7,757 nt of DNA from Gammaproteobacteria bacterium (lineage in GTDB: Bacteria; Pseudomonadota; Gammaproteobacteria; SZUA-229): assembly GCA_016191795.1 (NCBI GenBank), contig JACPVK010000213.1:1-7757 (forward strand). Reading direction: 5' to 3'. Every line of letters starts with the position of its first letter. The first letter of the stretch is position 1. Below, one piece after another: positions 1-5,333 of this stretch. The notes under the pieces were generated by a model. That model searched no databases and was not told the origin of the DNA. It worked only from the letters and a program-made list of their open reading frames with translations. The position numbers and the translations under genes are program-made.

Positions 1-234
1 GTGATTATTGCCACGCGTGAAAACGTATTGCGTGTGCCCAGTGAAGCCGTGCTCGAAGGCAAGTATGTTTACGTGCTGGTGGATAACGCACTGCAAAAAC
101 GTGAAGTGAAAGCCGGATTATTAAACTGGGACTTCACCGAGATTGTCAGCGGCGTGAAAGCCGGTGAGCAGGTGTTGATCACGCCGGATCGTGAAGGTGT
201 TGCTGATGGTGTGAAAGCGGAAAAAGAAAAATAA
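1..234 (+). CDS. Periplasmic adaptor subunit of a MacA/HlyD-type efflux system, C-terminal fragment
   Basis: Only the last 77 codons are present; the gene enters from the left edge, so the GTG at position 1 is probably an internal valine codon and not a start. The visible part matches the C-terminal end of membrane-fusion (adaptor) proteins: a VPSEAVLEGKYVYVLVDN strand pair (residues 12-29), then REVKAGLLNWDFTEIVSGVKAGEQVLI, typical of the beta-barrel and membrane-proximal domain, and a short charged tail ending KAEKEK. Such proteins sit in the periplasm, anchored to the inner membrane, and connect an inner-membrane pump to an outer-membrane channel. The next three genes encode an ABC ATPase and two MacB/FtsX permeases, so the partner is an ABC transporter rather than an RND pump. 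Family assignment is fairly sure; substrate cannot be told. Confidence 0.85.
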   Translation: MIIATRENVLRVPSEAVLEGKYVYVLVDNALQKREVKAGLLNWDFTEIVSGVKAGEQVLITPDREGVADGVKAEKEK

Positions 235-306
235 AAAGAGAACGCAAATGAACGCGAATAAACGCCAATGCATAAAAAATGTATGTAATGATTTTTTTCA
301 TGGTGA

Positions 307-367
307 GTTGGACTTTAGGCCAACGATTTTATATTGGGTGAGAAACAGCGTTGGCCTGAAGGCCAAC
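307..367. repeat. Two GTTGGCC hairpin repeats
   Basis: Two related imperfect or perfect palindromes lie 25 bases apart. GTTGGACTTTAGGCCAAC at 307-324 is slightly degenerate, while GTTGGCCTGAAGGCCAAC at 350-367 is a perfect hairpin with 8-bp arms and a two-base centre. The second is followed by CCCACAAAAA, and the same palindrome plus CCCACAAAAA recurs near 5250 between phoB and phoR, which shows that this is a dispersed repeat family. No T-run follows, so it is not an obvious terminator. Confidence 0.8.
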
Positions 368-398
368 CCACAAAAACAGCAACCATCATTTTTTCTCT

Positions 399-465
399 CG
401 TTCCCACGCTGTGCGTGGGAATGCATAGCCAGTCACAACGGATTCCCACGCAGAGCATGGGAACC
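399..465 (-). repeat. BIME-like GTTCCCAC double-hairpin repeat, copy 1 (inverted orientation)
   Basis: The 67-base unit contains two hairpins: GTTCCCACG pairs with CGTGGGAA at its left end, and ATTCCCACG pairs with CATGGGAAC at its right end. Its reverse complement aligns with the two copies at 3940-4005 and 4030-4096, including the GGTTCCCATGC start, the ATGCATTCCCACG middle and the CGTGGGAACG end. It therefore belongs to the same family in the opposite orientation. Paired palindromes of this kind resemble REP/BIME elements; no transposase of the RAYT type is visible in this window. Confidence 0.85.
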
Positions 466-539
466 AAAAAATATTTATTATTTGCGTTCATTTGCGTTCA
501 TTTGCGTTTTCTTTTTCTTTTTCTTATTTGAACAACATC

Positions 540-1202
540 ATGATTGAATTAAAAAACGCCAGCCGCACATTTCATGTAGGTGATGCACTGGTGCATGGCC
601 TGGATGATGTCACGCTGCATATTGCCGCCGGTGAATATATATCCATCATGGGTCCATCGGGATCCGGCAAATCCACCTTGCTGAACATTATCGGCATACT
701 CGATGCACTGGACAGCGGCGAATATATTCTCGATGGCAAACATGTTAACAGCTTAAATGAAAGTCACCAGGCACAGTTACGCCGCGACAAAATCGGTTTT
801 GTGTTTCAGTCATTTCATTTGTTACCGCGGTTAACCGCTGCCGAAAATATTGCTCTGCCATTAACACTGGCAGGTGTCGATAAAAAAGATCGAGAACAGC
901 GTGTGGCCGAAGTGGTGGCGGCGCTGGATTTAACGGACCGCGCCCATCACCGGCCTGATCAGCTCTCCGGCGGCCAGCGTCAACGAGTCGCTATCGCCCG
1001 TGCTGTGGTTACCAGACCGCGGGTGTTACTGGCAGATGAGCCAACCGGTAATCTGGATTTTGCATCCGGAATGGAAGTGATGAAAGTGCTCGAAGATTTG
1101 AACAAGCAGGGCATTACGCTGTTAATGGTGACCCACGACGCTAACCTGGGTGCGCGGGCTCAGCGGACCATACGGATGCTGGATGGCAAGGTGCTGGCAT
1201 AA
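540..1202 (+). CDS. ABC transporter ATP-binding protein, MacB/LolD class
   Basis: A 220-residue ATPase with every core motif in order: Walker A GPSGSGKST (38-46), Q-loop FVFQ with Q90, signature LSGGQ (142-146), Walker B LLADEP (163-168) with catalytic E167, D-loop NLD (171-173) and switch histidine H199 in MVTHD. The spacing and the sequence FVFQSFHLLPRLTAAEN are typical of the MacB/LolD/FtsE branch, whose ATPases drive conformational change in permeases with a large periplasmic domain instead of a transport channel. The frame is open upstream to an ATG at 492, but that start would add 16 residues encoded by the repeat arm and poly-pyrimidine tract. MIELKNASRTF at 540 fits the family N-terminus. 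No Shine-Dalgarno sequence is visible before it. The gene lies between the adaptor and two permease genes and is probably cotranscribed with them. Confidence 0.95.
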   Translation: MIELKNASRTFHVGDALVHGLDDVTLHIAAGEYISIMGPSGSGKSTLLNIIGILDALDSGEYILDGKHVNSLNESHQAQLRRDKIGFVFQSFHLLPRLTAAENIALPLTLAGVDKKDREQRVAEVVAALDLTDRAHHRPDQLSGGQRQRVAIARAVVTRPRVLLADEPTGNLDFASGMEVMKVLEDLNKQGITLLMVTHDANLGARAQRTIRMLDGKVLA

Positions 1203-1213
1203 ATAAAACGTAA

Positions 1214-1307
1214 TTGACACAAAGACGCAAAGGCCGCAAAGAAAGTAACATTTTTATTAATGAATTTAACCTTCGCGTTCTTTGCGTCTTTGCGTCTTTG
1301 CGTCAGA
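1214..1307. repeat. Fold-back repeat with ACGCAAAG-unit arms, between ATPase and first permease
   Basis: The left arm, about 1214-1244, reads TTGACACAAAGACGCAAAGG followed by CCGCAAAGAAAG. The right arm, 1271-1307, contains three tandem CTTTGCGT units and ends in GTCAGA. The arms are inverted copies with a few mismatches and a one-base slip. The loop between them is only about 26 bases and AT-rich. The element fills almost the whole 126-base gap. Its inner boundaries (GCCGCAAAGAAAG, and GCGAAGGT with AAAT in reverse complement) recur in the phoB-phoR gap. Confidence 0.85.
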
Positions 1308-1328
1308 TTTTTTTTCGATAAGTAAAAA

Positions 1329-2531
1329 ATGAAAATAACTGACATCATTCATTTTGTTATGCAGGCACTCAGTGGCTATCGCACGCGTACATTTTTGTTA
1401 TTGCTGGCGATGGCGATTGGTGTGGCGTCGGTAGTGTTGTTGACATCGCTGGGTGAGGGTGCGCGTTTGTATGTGACGCAACAATTTTCATCGCTGGGCA
1501 CCAATCTGTTAATTGTGTTACCGGGCAAAAACGAAACCACCGGCGGTGCGCCGCCGATGATGGGTGCGGTGCCGCGCGATATTACACTGGACGATGCGCG
1601 CGCCCTGCAACGCAATTCGTATGTGAGAAGGCTGGCGCCGCTGATTGTGGGTTCAGCGCCGGTGTCGTGGCAATCGTATGAACGTGAAGTGACAATTCTG
1701 GGTTCGACCGCTGATTTATATGGTGTGCGCCAGTTATCTTTATCACAGGGCCAGTTTTTGCCACCACTGGAAATGGATCGCGCGGCACCGGTTTGTGTAC
1801 TGGGTTACACACTGGCAGATGAATTATTTCGTTCACATCGTGTTCTGGGTGAATGGGTGCGGGTAAATCAGTACCGTTGCCGCGTCATTGGTGTACTGGG
1901 TGATGAAGGCATGTCGCTGGGTACCGATATGGGTGATGTGCTGATTATGCCGGTCGCATCAGCGCAGGCATTATTTAATGCGCAATCACTGTTTAGAATT
2001 TTAATTGAAGTCACGCAAGCCGAAGCGATGGAGCGCACCCAGAAATTTGTGATTGCAACCTTGCGTGAACGCCATGATGGTGAAGAAGATGTGACCGTTA
2101 TTTCACAGGATGCGTTGCTGGCTACATTTGATCGCATACTCGGTGCCTTAACTTACACACTGGGTGGTATTGCGGCCATTAGTTTACTTGTGGCCGGCAT
2201 TATGATTATGAACGTGATGCTGGTGGCGGTTGCACAGCGCACTTCGGAAATTGGTTTGTTAAAAGCACTGGGCGCCGCACGTCATCAAATATTAATGTTG
2301 TTTCTGGCCGAGTCGGCATTGTTGTCATTGCTTGGTGCCATGATTGGTCTGGCGCTGGGTTTTTTGGGTAACTGGGTGTTGCAACAATATTTTCCCGATT
2401 TTCCGTTTACCGCACCGGTGTGGGCATTGTGGGCGGCGATTATTATGGCGCTGATGTCGGGTTTAATATTTGGTTTAATGCCGGCGAAACGTGCGGCGAA
2501 TTTGAACCCGGTGGTGGCTTTGAACGGTTGA
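1329..2531 (+). CDS. ABC transporter permease, MacB/FtsX family (first of two)
   Basis: A 400-residue protein with the MacB layout. It has an N-terminal membrane helix (about 22-42, TFLLLLAMAIGVASVVLLTS), a large periplasmic domain (about 45-270, MacB_PCD type), then three helices near 274-298, 323-350 and 364-384. After the second helix comes RTSEIGLLKALGA (304-316), the conserved FtsX-domain segment that contacts the ATPase, and the protein ends with PAKRAANLNPVVALNG. Unlike E. coli MacB there is no fused ATPase; it is encoded by the preceding gene. The next gene encodes a paralogue of nearly the same length, so the membrane part is probably a heterodimer. Likely role: export or extraction of a substrate from the periplasmic side through the adaptor and an outer-membrane channel. 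Substrate unknown. The start ATG follows a run of A residues with no good ribosome-binding site. Confidence 0.93.
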   Translation: MKITDIIHFVMQALSGYRTRTFLLLLAMAIGVASVVLLTSLGEGARLYVTQQFSSLGTNLLIVLPGKNETTGGAPPMMGAVPRDITLDDARALQRNSYVRRLAPLIVGSAPVSWQSYEREVTILGSTADLYGVRQLSLSQGQFLPPLEMDRAAPVCVLGYTLADELFRSHRVLGEWVRVNQYRCRVIGVLGDEGMSLGTDMGDVLIMPVASAQALFNAQSLFRILIEVTQAEAMERTQKFVIATLRERHDGEEDVTVISQDALLATFDRILGALTYTLGGIAAISLLVAGIMIMNVMLVAVAQRTSEIGLLKALGAARHQILMLFLAESALLSLLGAMIGLALGFLGNWVLQQYFPDFPFTAPVWALWAAIIMALMSGLIFGLMPAKRAANLNPVVALNG

Positions 2532-2535
2532 ATGT

Positions 2536-2622
2536 TTGACACAGAGGCACAGAGGCACAGAGTAAGATGTGGCTTAGCAGTTAACACAATAGCACTCTGG
2601 TTCTCAGTGTCTCTGCGTCAGA
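2536..2622. repeat. Fold-back repeat with CACAGAGG-unit arms, between the two permease genes
   Basis: The left arm, 2536-2563, has three units of CACAGAGG after TTTGA. The right arm, 2595-2622, contains CTCAGTGTCTCTGCGTCAGA. The reverse complement of the right arm matches the left at about 21 of 28 positions, and several mismatches are G-U compatible in RNA. The layout (TTGACAC at the outer left, GTCAGA at the outer right, short loop) copies that of the element in the previous gap although the repeated unit differs. It begins five bases after the stop codon of the first permease gene. Confidence 0.8.
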
Positions 2623-2649
2623 TATCTTTTCTTTAATCGAAACTGAATT

Positions 2650-3849
2650 ATGCAAAACCGTGATCTCTACCATCTTGCATCCAGCGCCATACTCGCTCGT
2701 CGTCAGCGTAGCGGCTTGACCGCGTTGGGTATAGCCATCGGTATCGCGGCGGTGGTGTTGTTGACTTCCATGGGTGAAGGTTTGCATCGATACATGCTTG
2801 CCGAGTTCACACAGTTTGGTACGCACCTGATTGGTATAACGCCCGGCAAATCCACCACACATGGTGCCTCGGGCGCGGTGATCAATAATGTGCGTCCATT
2901 AACACTGGCCGATGCAGAAGCCCTGCGTCATTTGCCGCAAGTGGTGGCCACCATGCCGGTGGTGCAGGGCAATGTTGAAATTGAAGCCGGTGAAAAACAG
3001 CGGCGCAGTAATTTGTTTGGCGTGGGTCCTGATGTGCCGGCGGTGTGGCAAATAGAGGTGGCGCTGGGACAATTTTTACCGGCCGATGATTTACAGGCGG
3101 CACGTGCCTTTATTGTGCTGGGCAGTAAAGTGCGTGACGAGTTGTTTGCCGATCGCAGTCCGCTGGGTGAAATCGTGCGCGTGGGTGGTTATCGTTTTCG
3201 TGTCGTCGGCGTCATGGAATCCAAGGGGCAGATGCTGGGCTTTGATCTGGATGATGCCGTATATATTCCGGCCAGCACGGCGCTGGATATGTTTAACCGT
3301 GACAGCCTGATGGAAATTGATGTGTTGTATCACCCCGATGCCGATGGCGATGCCGTCAGTGCGTCGGTGAAGCGTTTGCTACTCGCACGCCATGGCAGCG
3401 AAGATTTTACCGTGGTGACGCAGGAACAAATGCTGGAAGTGCTGAACTCGGTGCTGGGTGTCATTACCTTTGCCGTGGGGGCGCTGGGGGGTATTTCCCT
3501 GCTGGTGGGTGCCGTGGGTATTCTCACTATCATGACCATTGCGGTAAAAGAACGTACCTCTGAAATAGGCTTGCTCAGTGCACTGGGTGCCAACCGCGTG
3601 CAAATCCTGATGTTGTTTTTGGCGGAGGCCATATTGCTGTCAGCCATGGGCGGTGCCCTGGGCCTGGTGCTGGGCTGGTCAGGCGCCGAAGCCATTCATT
3701 TTTTTGTGCCCGCCATACCCACCCACACGCCCTGGCATTTTGTGGTGCTGGCTGAATTACTGGCCGTTGTGGTGGGACTGGTAGCCGGTGTGGCGCCGGC
3801 ACGCAAGGCATCACGTATGAACCCGGTGGATGCACTACGCACAGAATAG
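2650..3849 (+). CDS. ABC transporter permease, MacB/FtsX family (second of two)
   Basis: A 399-residue paralogue of the preceding permease with the same order of parts. It has an N-terminal helix (about 22-40, GLTALGIAIGIAAVVLLTS), a periplasmic domain (about 45-268), and three C-terminal helices near 270-296, 318-343 and 362-384. Shared landmarks are VVLLTSxGEG near residue 35-44, ERTSEIGLLSALGA (301-314) and PARKASRMNPVDAL at the C-terminus. The last is the usual ending of MacB-type permeases. The two permeases are clearly related but not nearly identical, so this is an old duplication and not a recent one. It probably pairs with the first permease over a dimer of the ATPase. The start ATG is at the family N-terminus; the region before it has no clear Shine-Dalgarno sequence. 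This is the last gene of the transporter operon, and no terminator with a T-run directly follows it. Confidence 0.93.
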   Translation: MQNRDLYHLASSAILARRQRSGLTALGIAIGIAAVVLLTSMGEGLHRYMLAEFTQFGTHLIGITPGKSTTHGASGAVINNVRPLTLADAEALRHLPQVVATMPVVQGNVEIEAGEKQRRSNLFGVGPDVPAVWQIEVALGQFLPADDLQAARAFIVLGSKVRDELFADRSPLGEIVRVGGYRFRVVGVMESKGQMLGFDLDDAVYIPASTALDMFNRDSLMEIDVLYHPDADGDAVSASVKRLLLARHGSEDFTVVTQEQMLEVLNSVLGVITFAVGALGGISLLVGAVGILTIMTIAVKERTSEIGLLSALGANRVQILMLFLAEAILLSAMGGALGLVLGWSGAEAIHFFVPAIPTHTPWHFVVLAELLAVVVGLVAGVAPARKASRMNPVDALRTE

Positions 3850-3939
3850 CCTCATGCCCGCGACCAATATCAAAAGAACAAGGAAACGCAAATGAACGCA
3901 AATAAAGAAAAAAGCCTTTTATTTCATTAGCGTTTTTCT

Positions 3940-4005
3940 GGTTCCCAAGCTTTGCGTGGGAACCTTGATGTGAACGTATGCATTCCCACGTGGAACGTGG
4001 GAACG
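3940..4005 (+). repeat. BIME-like GTTCCCAC double-hairpin repeat, copy 2
   Basis: It has a first hairpin GGTTCCCA (3940-3947) with TGGGAACC (3957-3964) and a second hairpin TTCCCACG (3983-3990) with CGTGGGAA (3996-4003). A linker holding CTTGATGTG and GTATGCA joins them. It is a direct near-copy of the next unit, with differences mainly in the linker and hairpin loops. Confidence 0.87.
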
Positions 4006-4029
4006 AGAACAAAAGTATTCTTCTTTTCT

Positions 4030-4096
4030 GGTTCCCATGCTTTGCGTGGGAACCTTGATGTGGCAGGTATGCATTCCCACGCGGAGCGTGGGAACG
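4030..4096 (+). repeat. BIME-like GTTCCCAC double-hairpin repeat, copy 3
   Basis: It has a first hairpin GGTTCCCA (4030-4037) with TGGGAACC (4047-4054). The second hairpin is TTCCCACGC with GCGTGGGAA, ending at about 4094. The bases before both copies are also alike (TTTTTCTG and CTTTTCTG), so the duplicated segment is slightly longer than the double hairpin itself. Confidence 0.87.
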
Positions 4097-4210
4097 AGTC
4101 GTTAATTCAACAAAAAGCGACAGTCAGCAAATAAACGCTAATAAACAAAGGCTTTTTTCTTTATTTGCGTTCATTTGCGTTTTCTGTTTCTTTTAACGGC
4201 AGTCGCAGGC

Positions 4211-4240
4211 ATGTTCCCGCCAGAAGCATGCGGGAATGAC
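4211..4240. repeat. CCCGC/GCGGG palindromic repeat
   Basis: TTCCCGC (4214-4220) pairs with GCGGGAA (4230-4236) around the loop CAGAAGCAT, and the unit ends in GGGAATGAC. Related sequence (GTCATTCCCGC, GCGGGAAT, CAGAAGCATTCGGGG) recurs at 7164-7239. This is a common type of dispersed gammaproteobacterial palindrome. There is no T-run on either side, so a terminator role is not supported. Confidence 0.7.
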
Positions 4241-4265
4241 GGCTCCTACAGCGTTCTGGATATTT

Positions 4266-4323
4266 GTGTCATCATGCCGTTATATGATTGTCATAAAACG
4301 TTCATGTAGACGTCATCTAATAC
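4266..4323 (+). promoter_or_regulatory. Pho box array (PhoB binding sites) and phoB promoter
   Basis: Five 7-base half-sites resembling CTGTCAT occur at exactly 11-bp intervals: GTGTCAT (4266), CCGTTAT (4277), TTGTCAT (4288), CGTTCAT (4299) and ACGTCAT (4310). The central pair with its AAAA spacer, TTGTCATAAAACGTTCAT, closely matches the classical 18-bp Pho box. Eleven-base spacing is that of head-to-tail PhoB binding on one DNA face. Two -10 candidates exist: TAATAC (4318-4323), 12 bases after the central box, or AATAAT (4334-4339), 17 bases after the last half-site. The array lies 35 bases before the phoB start, so autoregulation by phosphorylated PhoB is the natural reading. There is a weak AGGT ribosome-binding site at 4347-4350. 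Confidence 0.87.
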
Positions 4324-4351
4324 ACGCCATCGGAATAATCAGGTTTAGGTA

Positions 4352-5038
4352 ATGAGCTCAAAAACGGTACTGGTGGTTGAGGATGATCGCGATATACGTG
4401 AAATGCTGGCTTTTTCCCTGCAGCGGGCCAGTTATTCGGTGGTAGAAACCGAGAGTGCCGAACAGGCGCTGGATAAACTGGGCGTGTTATTGCCGGATAT
4501 TATTCTGGTGGACTGGATGTTGCCCGGCATGGAAGGGCCGGAGCTGGTACGGCGTATTCGCCTGGATGAGCTGACCCGTGATATTCCCGTCATCATGCTC
4601 ACGGCACGCGGCGAGGAAGCCGATAAATTGCGTGGCTTTGATAATGGTGCGGATGATTATTTAACCAAGCCGTTTTCACCCAAGGAGCTGATGGCGCGCA
4701 TGAAAGCCTTGATGCGCCGCAGCAGCAATGACGACGGTGGCGTGTTGCAGGTCAAAGATATGAGCCTGGACATGCAGGCGCATCGCCTGGTTGTTGCCAG
4801 GGAATCCGTGGATGTAGGCCCGACGGAATTCAAATTGCTGGAATTTTTTATGCGCCACCAGGATCGGGTTTACAGCCGTGAACAACTGCTGGATCTGGTG
4901 TGGGGACGTAATGTGTATGTGGAAGAACGCACCGTGGATGTGCATATATTGCGGTTGCGTAAACTGCTGGCACCCTTTGGTTATGACAGCCTGGTGCAGA
5001 CGGTACGCGGTGCAGGGTATAGATTTTCAGTAAAGTAG
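4352..5038 (+). CDS. phoB: Phosphate regulon response regulator PhoB
   Basis: A 228-residue OmpR/PhoB-family regulator; E. coli PhoB has 229. The receiver domain (about 1-122) has acidic residues E10, D11 and D12, phospho-acceptor D54 in VDWMLPG, T84 in MLTARGEE and K106 in TKPFSPKEL. The C-terminal winged-helix domain (about 130-228) has GPTEFKLLEFF (156-166), YSREQLLDLVWG (174-185), NVYVEERTVDVHILRLRK (187-204, holding the recognition helix) and VQTVRGAGYRFS at the end. DWMLPG, TARGEE and NVYVE are features that separate PhoB from other family members. On phosphate limitation the phosphorylated dimer binds Pho boxes and activates the phosphate-starvation regulon. Its own promoter carries such boxes, and phoR lies downstream. 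One recognition-helix position usually arginine in E. coli PhoB (R200) is leucine here. Confidence 0.97.
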   Translation: MSSKTVLVVEDDRDIREMLAFSLQRASYSVVETESAEQALDKLGVLLPDIILVDWMLPGMEGPELVRRIRLDELTRDIPVIMLTARGEEADKLRGFDNGADDYLTKPFSPKELMARMKALMRRSSNDDGGVLQVKDMSLDMQAHRLVVARESVDVGPTEFKLLEFFMRHQDRVYSREQLLDLVWGRNVYVEERTVDVHILRLRKLLAPFGYDSLVQTVRGAGYRFSVK

Positions 5039-5080
5039 CCTGACAGCTTGTTGAAACACCCGGGATTATGAACATCCAGA

Positions 5081-5183
5081 GCAAAGTCGCAAAGTCGCAA
5101 AGTCGCAAAGTCGCAAAGTCGCAAAGTCGCGAAGGTAAATATAATCAAAAAATCTGTTTGCCTGTCATCATCTTTCTTTGCGG
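5081..5183. repeat. GCAAAGTC tandem array and remnant of an ACGCAAAG-family fold-back
   Basis: Six perfect tandem copies of the 8-mer GCAAAGTC occupy 5081-5128 and run into GCGAAGGTAAAT. Forty bases on, CTTTCTTTGCGGC closes the unit. Both inner boundary sequences also occur, in reverse complement, in the element at 1214-1307. This is therefore the same family in the opposite orientation, with a different repeated octamer and a shortened right arm. A perfect TATAAT (5140-5145) lies just after the array but has no convincing -35 at normal spacing. Confidence 0.8.
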
Positions 5184-5206
5184 CAATCTTCTATCTGGCA
5201 AACAGA
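5153..5206. repeat. 10-bp inverted repeat in the phoB-phoR gap
   Basis: TCTGTTTGCC at 5153-5162 and GGCAAACAGA at 5197-5206 are perfect inverted copies separated by 34 bases. The repeat overlaps the end of the preceding fold-back remnant. It could be an RNA stem in the phoB 3' region or the trace of an insertion. No function is evident. Confidence 0.5.
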
Positions 5207-5247
5207 CGCTATAGAAGTATGAGAAACATGACGGCTGGGAATTGCTG

Positions 5248-5275
5248 TGTGGGTTGGCCTGAAGGCCAACCCACA
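5248..5275. repeat. GTTGGCC hairpin repeat, second locus
   Basis: TGTGGGTTGGCCT and AGGCCAACCCACA form a perfect hairpin with 13-base arms around GA. Followed by a run of A, it matches the palindrome and right flank found at 350-375. It is thus another copy of that dispersed family. The T-run needed for a terminator on the + strand is missing. Confidence 0.85.
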
Positions 5276-5333
5276 AAAAATATCAGTCCGGGCAGGCTTT
5301 GTTGCCCACGGGTGCTTGCTATAAAGCTCACGC

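Larger units (their letters stand above)
238..511. repeat. Fold-back repeat with AACGCAAATG-unit arms, filling the adaptor-ATPase gap
   Basis: The left arm at 238-268 and the right arm at 481-511 are inverted copies that match at 27 of 31 positions. Each arm consists of about three tandem copies of a 10-nt unit close to AACGCAAATG. The arms enclose about 210 bases that hold two GTTGGCC hairpins and one GTTCCCAC double hairpin, listed separately. The left arm begins four bases after the adaptor stop codon. Short reading frames across this region have no family resemblance and look like translated repeat. A transcript running through would be able to form a long stem between the two arms. Confidence 0.85.
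3882..4184. repeat. Long fold-back element with perfect 36-bp inverted arms
   Basis: The arms at 3884-3919 and 4147-4182 are perfect reverse complements over 36 bases. One G-T and one G-C pair extend the stem outward. The outer part of each arm is made of AACGCAAATG-type units as in the fold-back at 238-511; the inner part is AAAGAAAAAAGCCTTT. The arms enclose two direct copies of the GTTCCCAC double hairpin. The element sits between the transporter operon and the phoB promoter. On the + strand the right arm includes GGCTTTTTTCTTT, so the structure could also stop transcription from the upstream operon, but this is inference. Confidence 0.88.

Noticed and set aside
492..539. Longer N-terminus for the ABC ATPase
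   Set aside because: The extra 16 residues come from the repeat arm and a CTTTTT tract; the family N-terminus fits the ATG at 540.
248..547. Short open frames in the adaptor-ATPase gap (248-547 and 334-531) as genes
   Set aside because: They run through the fold-back arms and hairpin repeats, and their products (for example FPRRAWEP, WPEGQPTK) are translated repeats with no family resemblance or ribosome-binding site.
1160..1348. Minus-strand open frame over the ATPase-permease gap
   Set aside because: It is a translation of the ACGCAAAG array (LTQRRKDAKNAK type peptide), a known kind of artefact from such repeats.
3952..4134. Open frame across the GTTCCCAC repeats
   Set aside because: Its sequence is a direct read of the duplicated hairpins (repeated RGNLDV), so it is a repeat artefact.
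238..4184. CRISPR array or CRISPR-like repeats
   Set aside because: The repeated units are 8-10 nt in tandem or long palindromes with no regular unique spacers, and no cas genes are present.
5248..5280. GTTGGCC hairpin as an intrinsic terminator
   Set aside because: On the + strand it is followed by A, not T; on the - strand the T-run precedes the stem. Its recurrence elsewhere marks it as a dispersed repeat.
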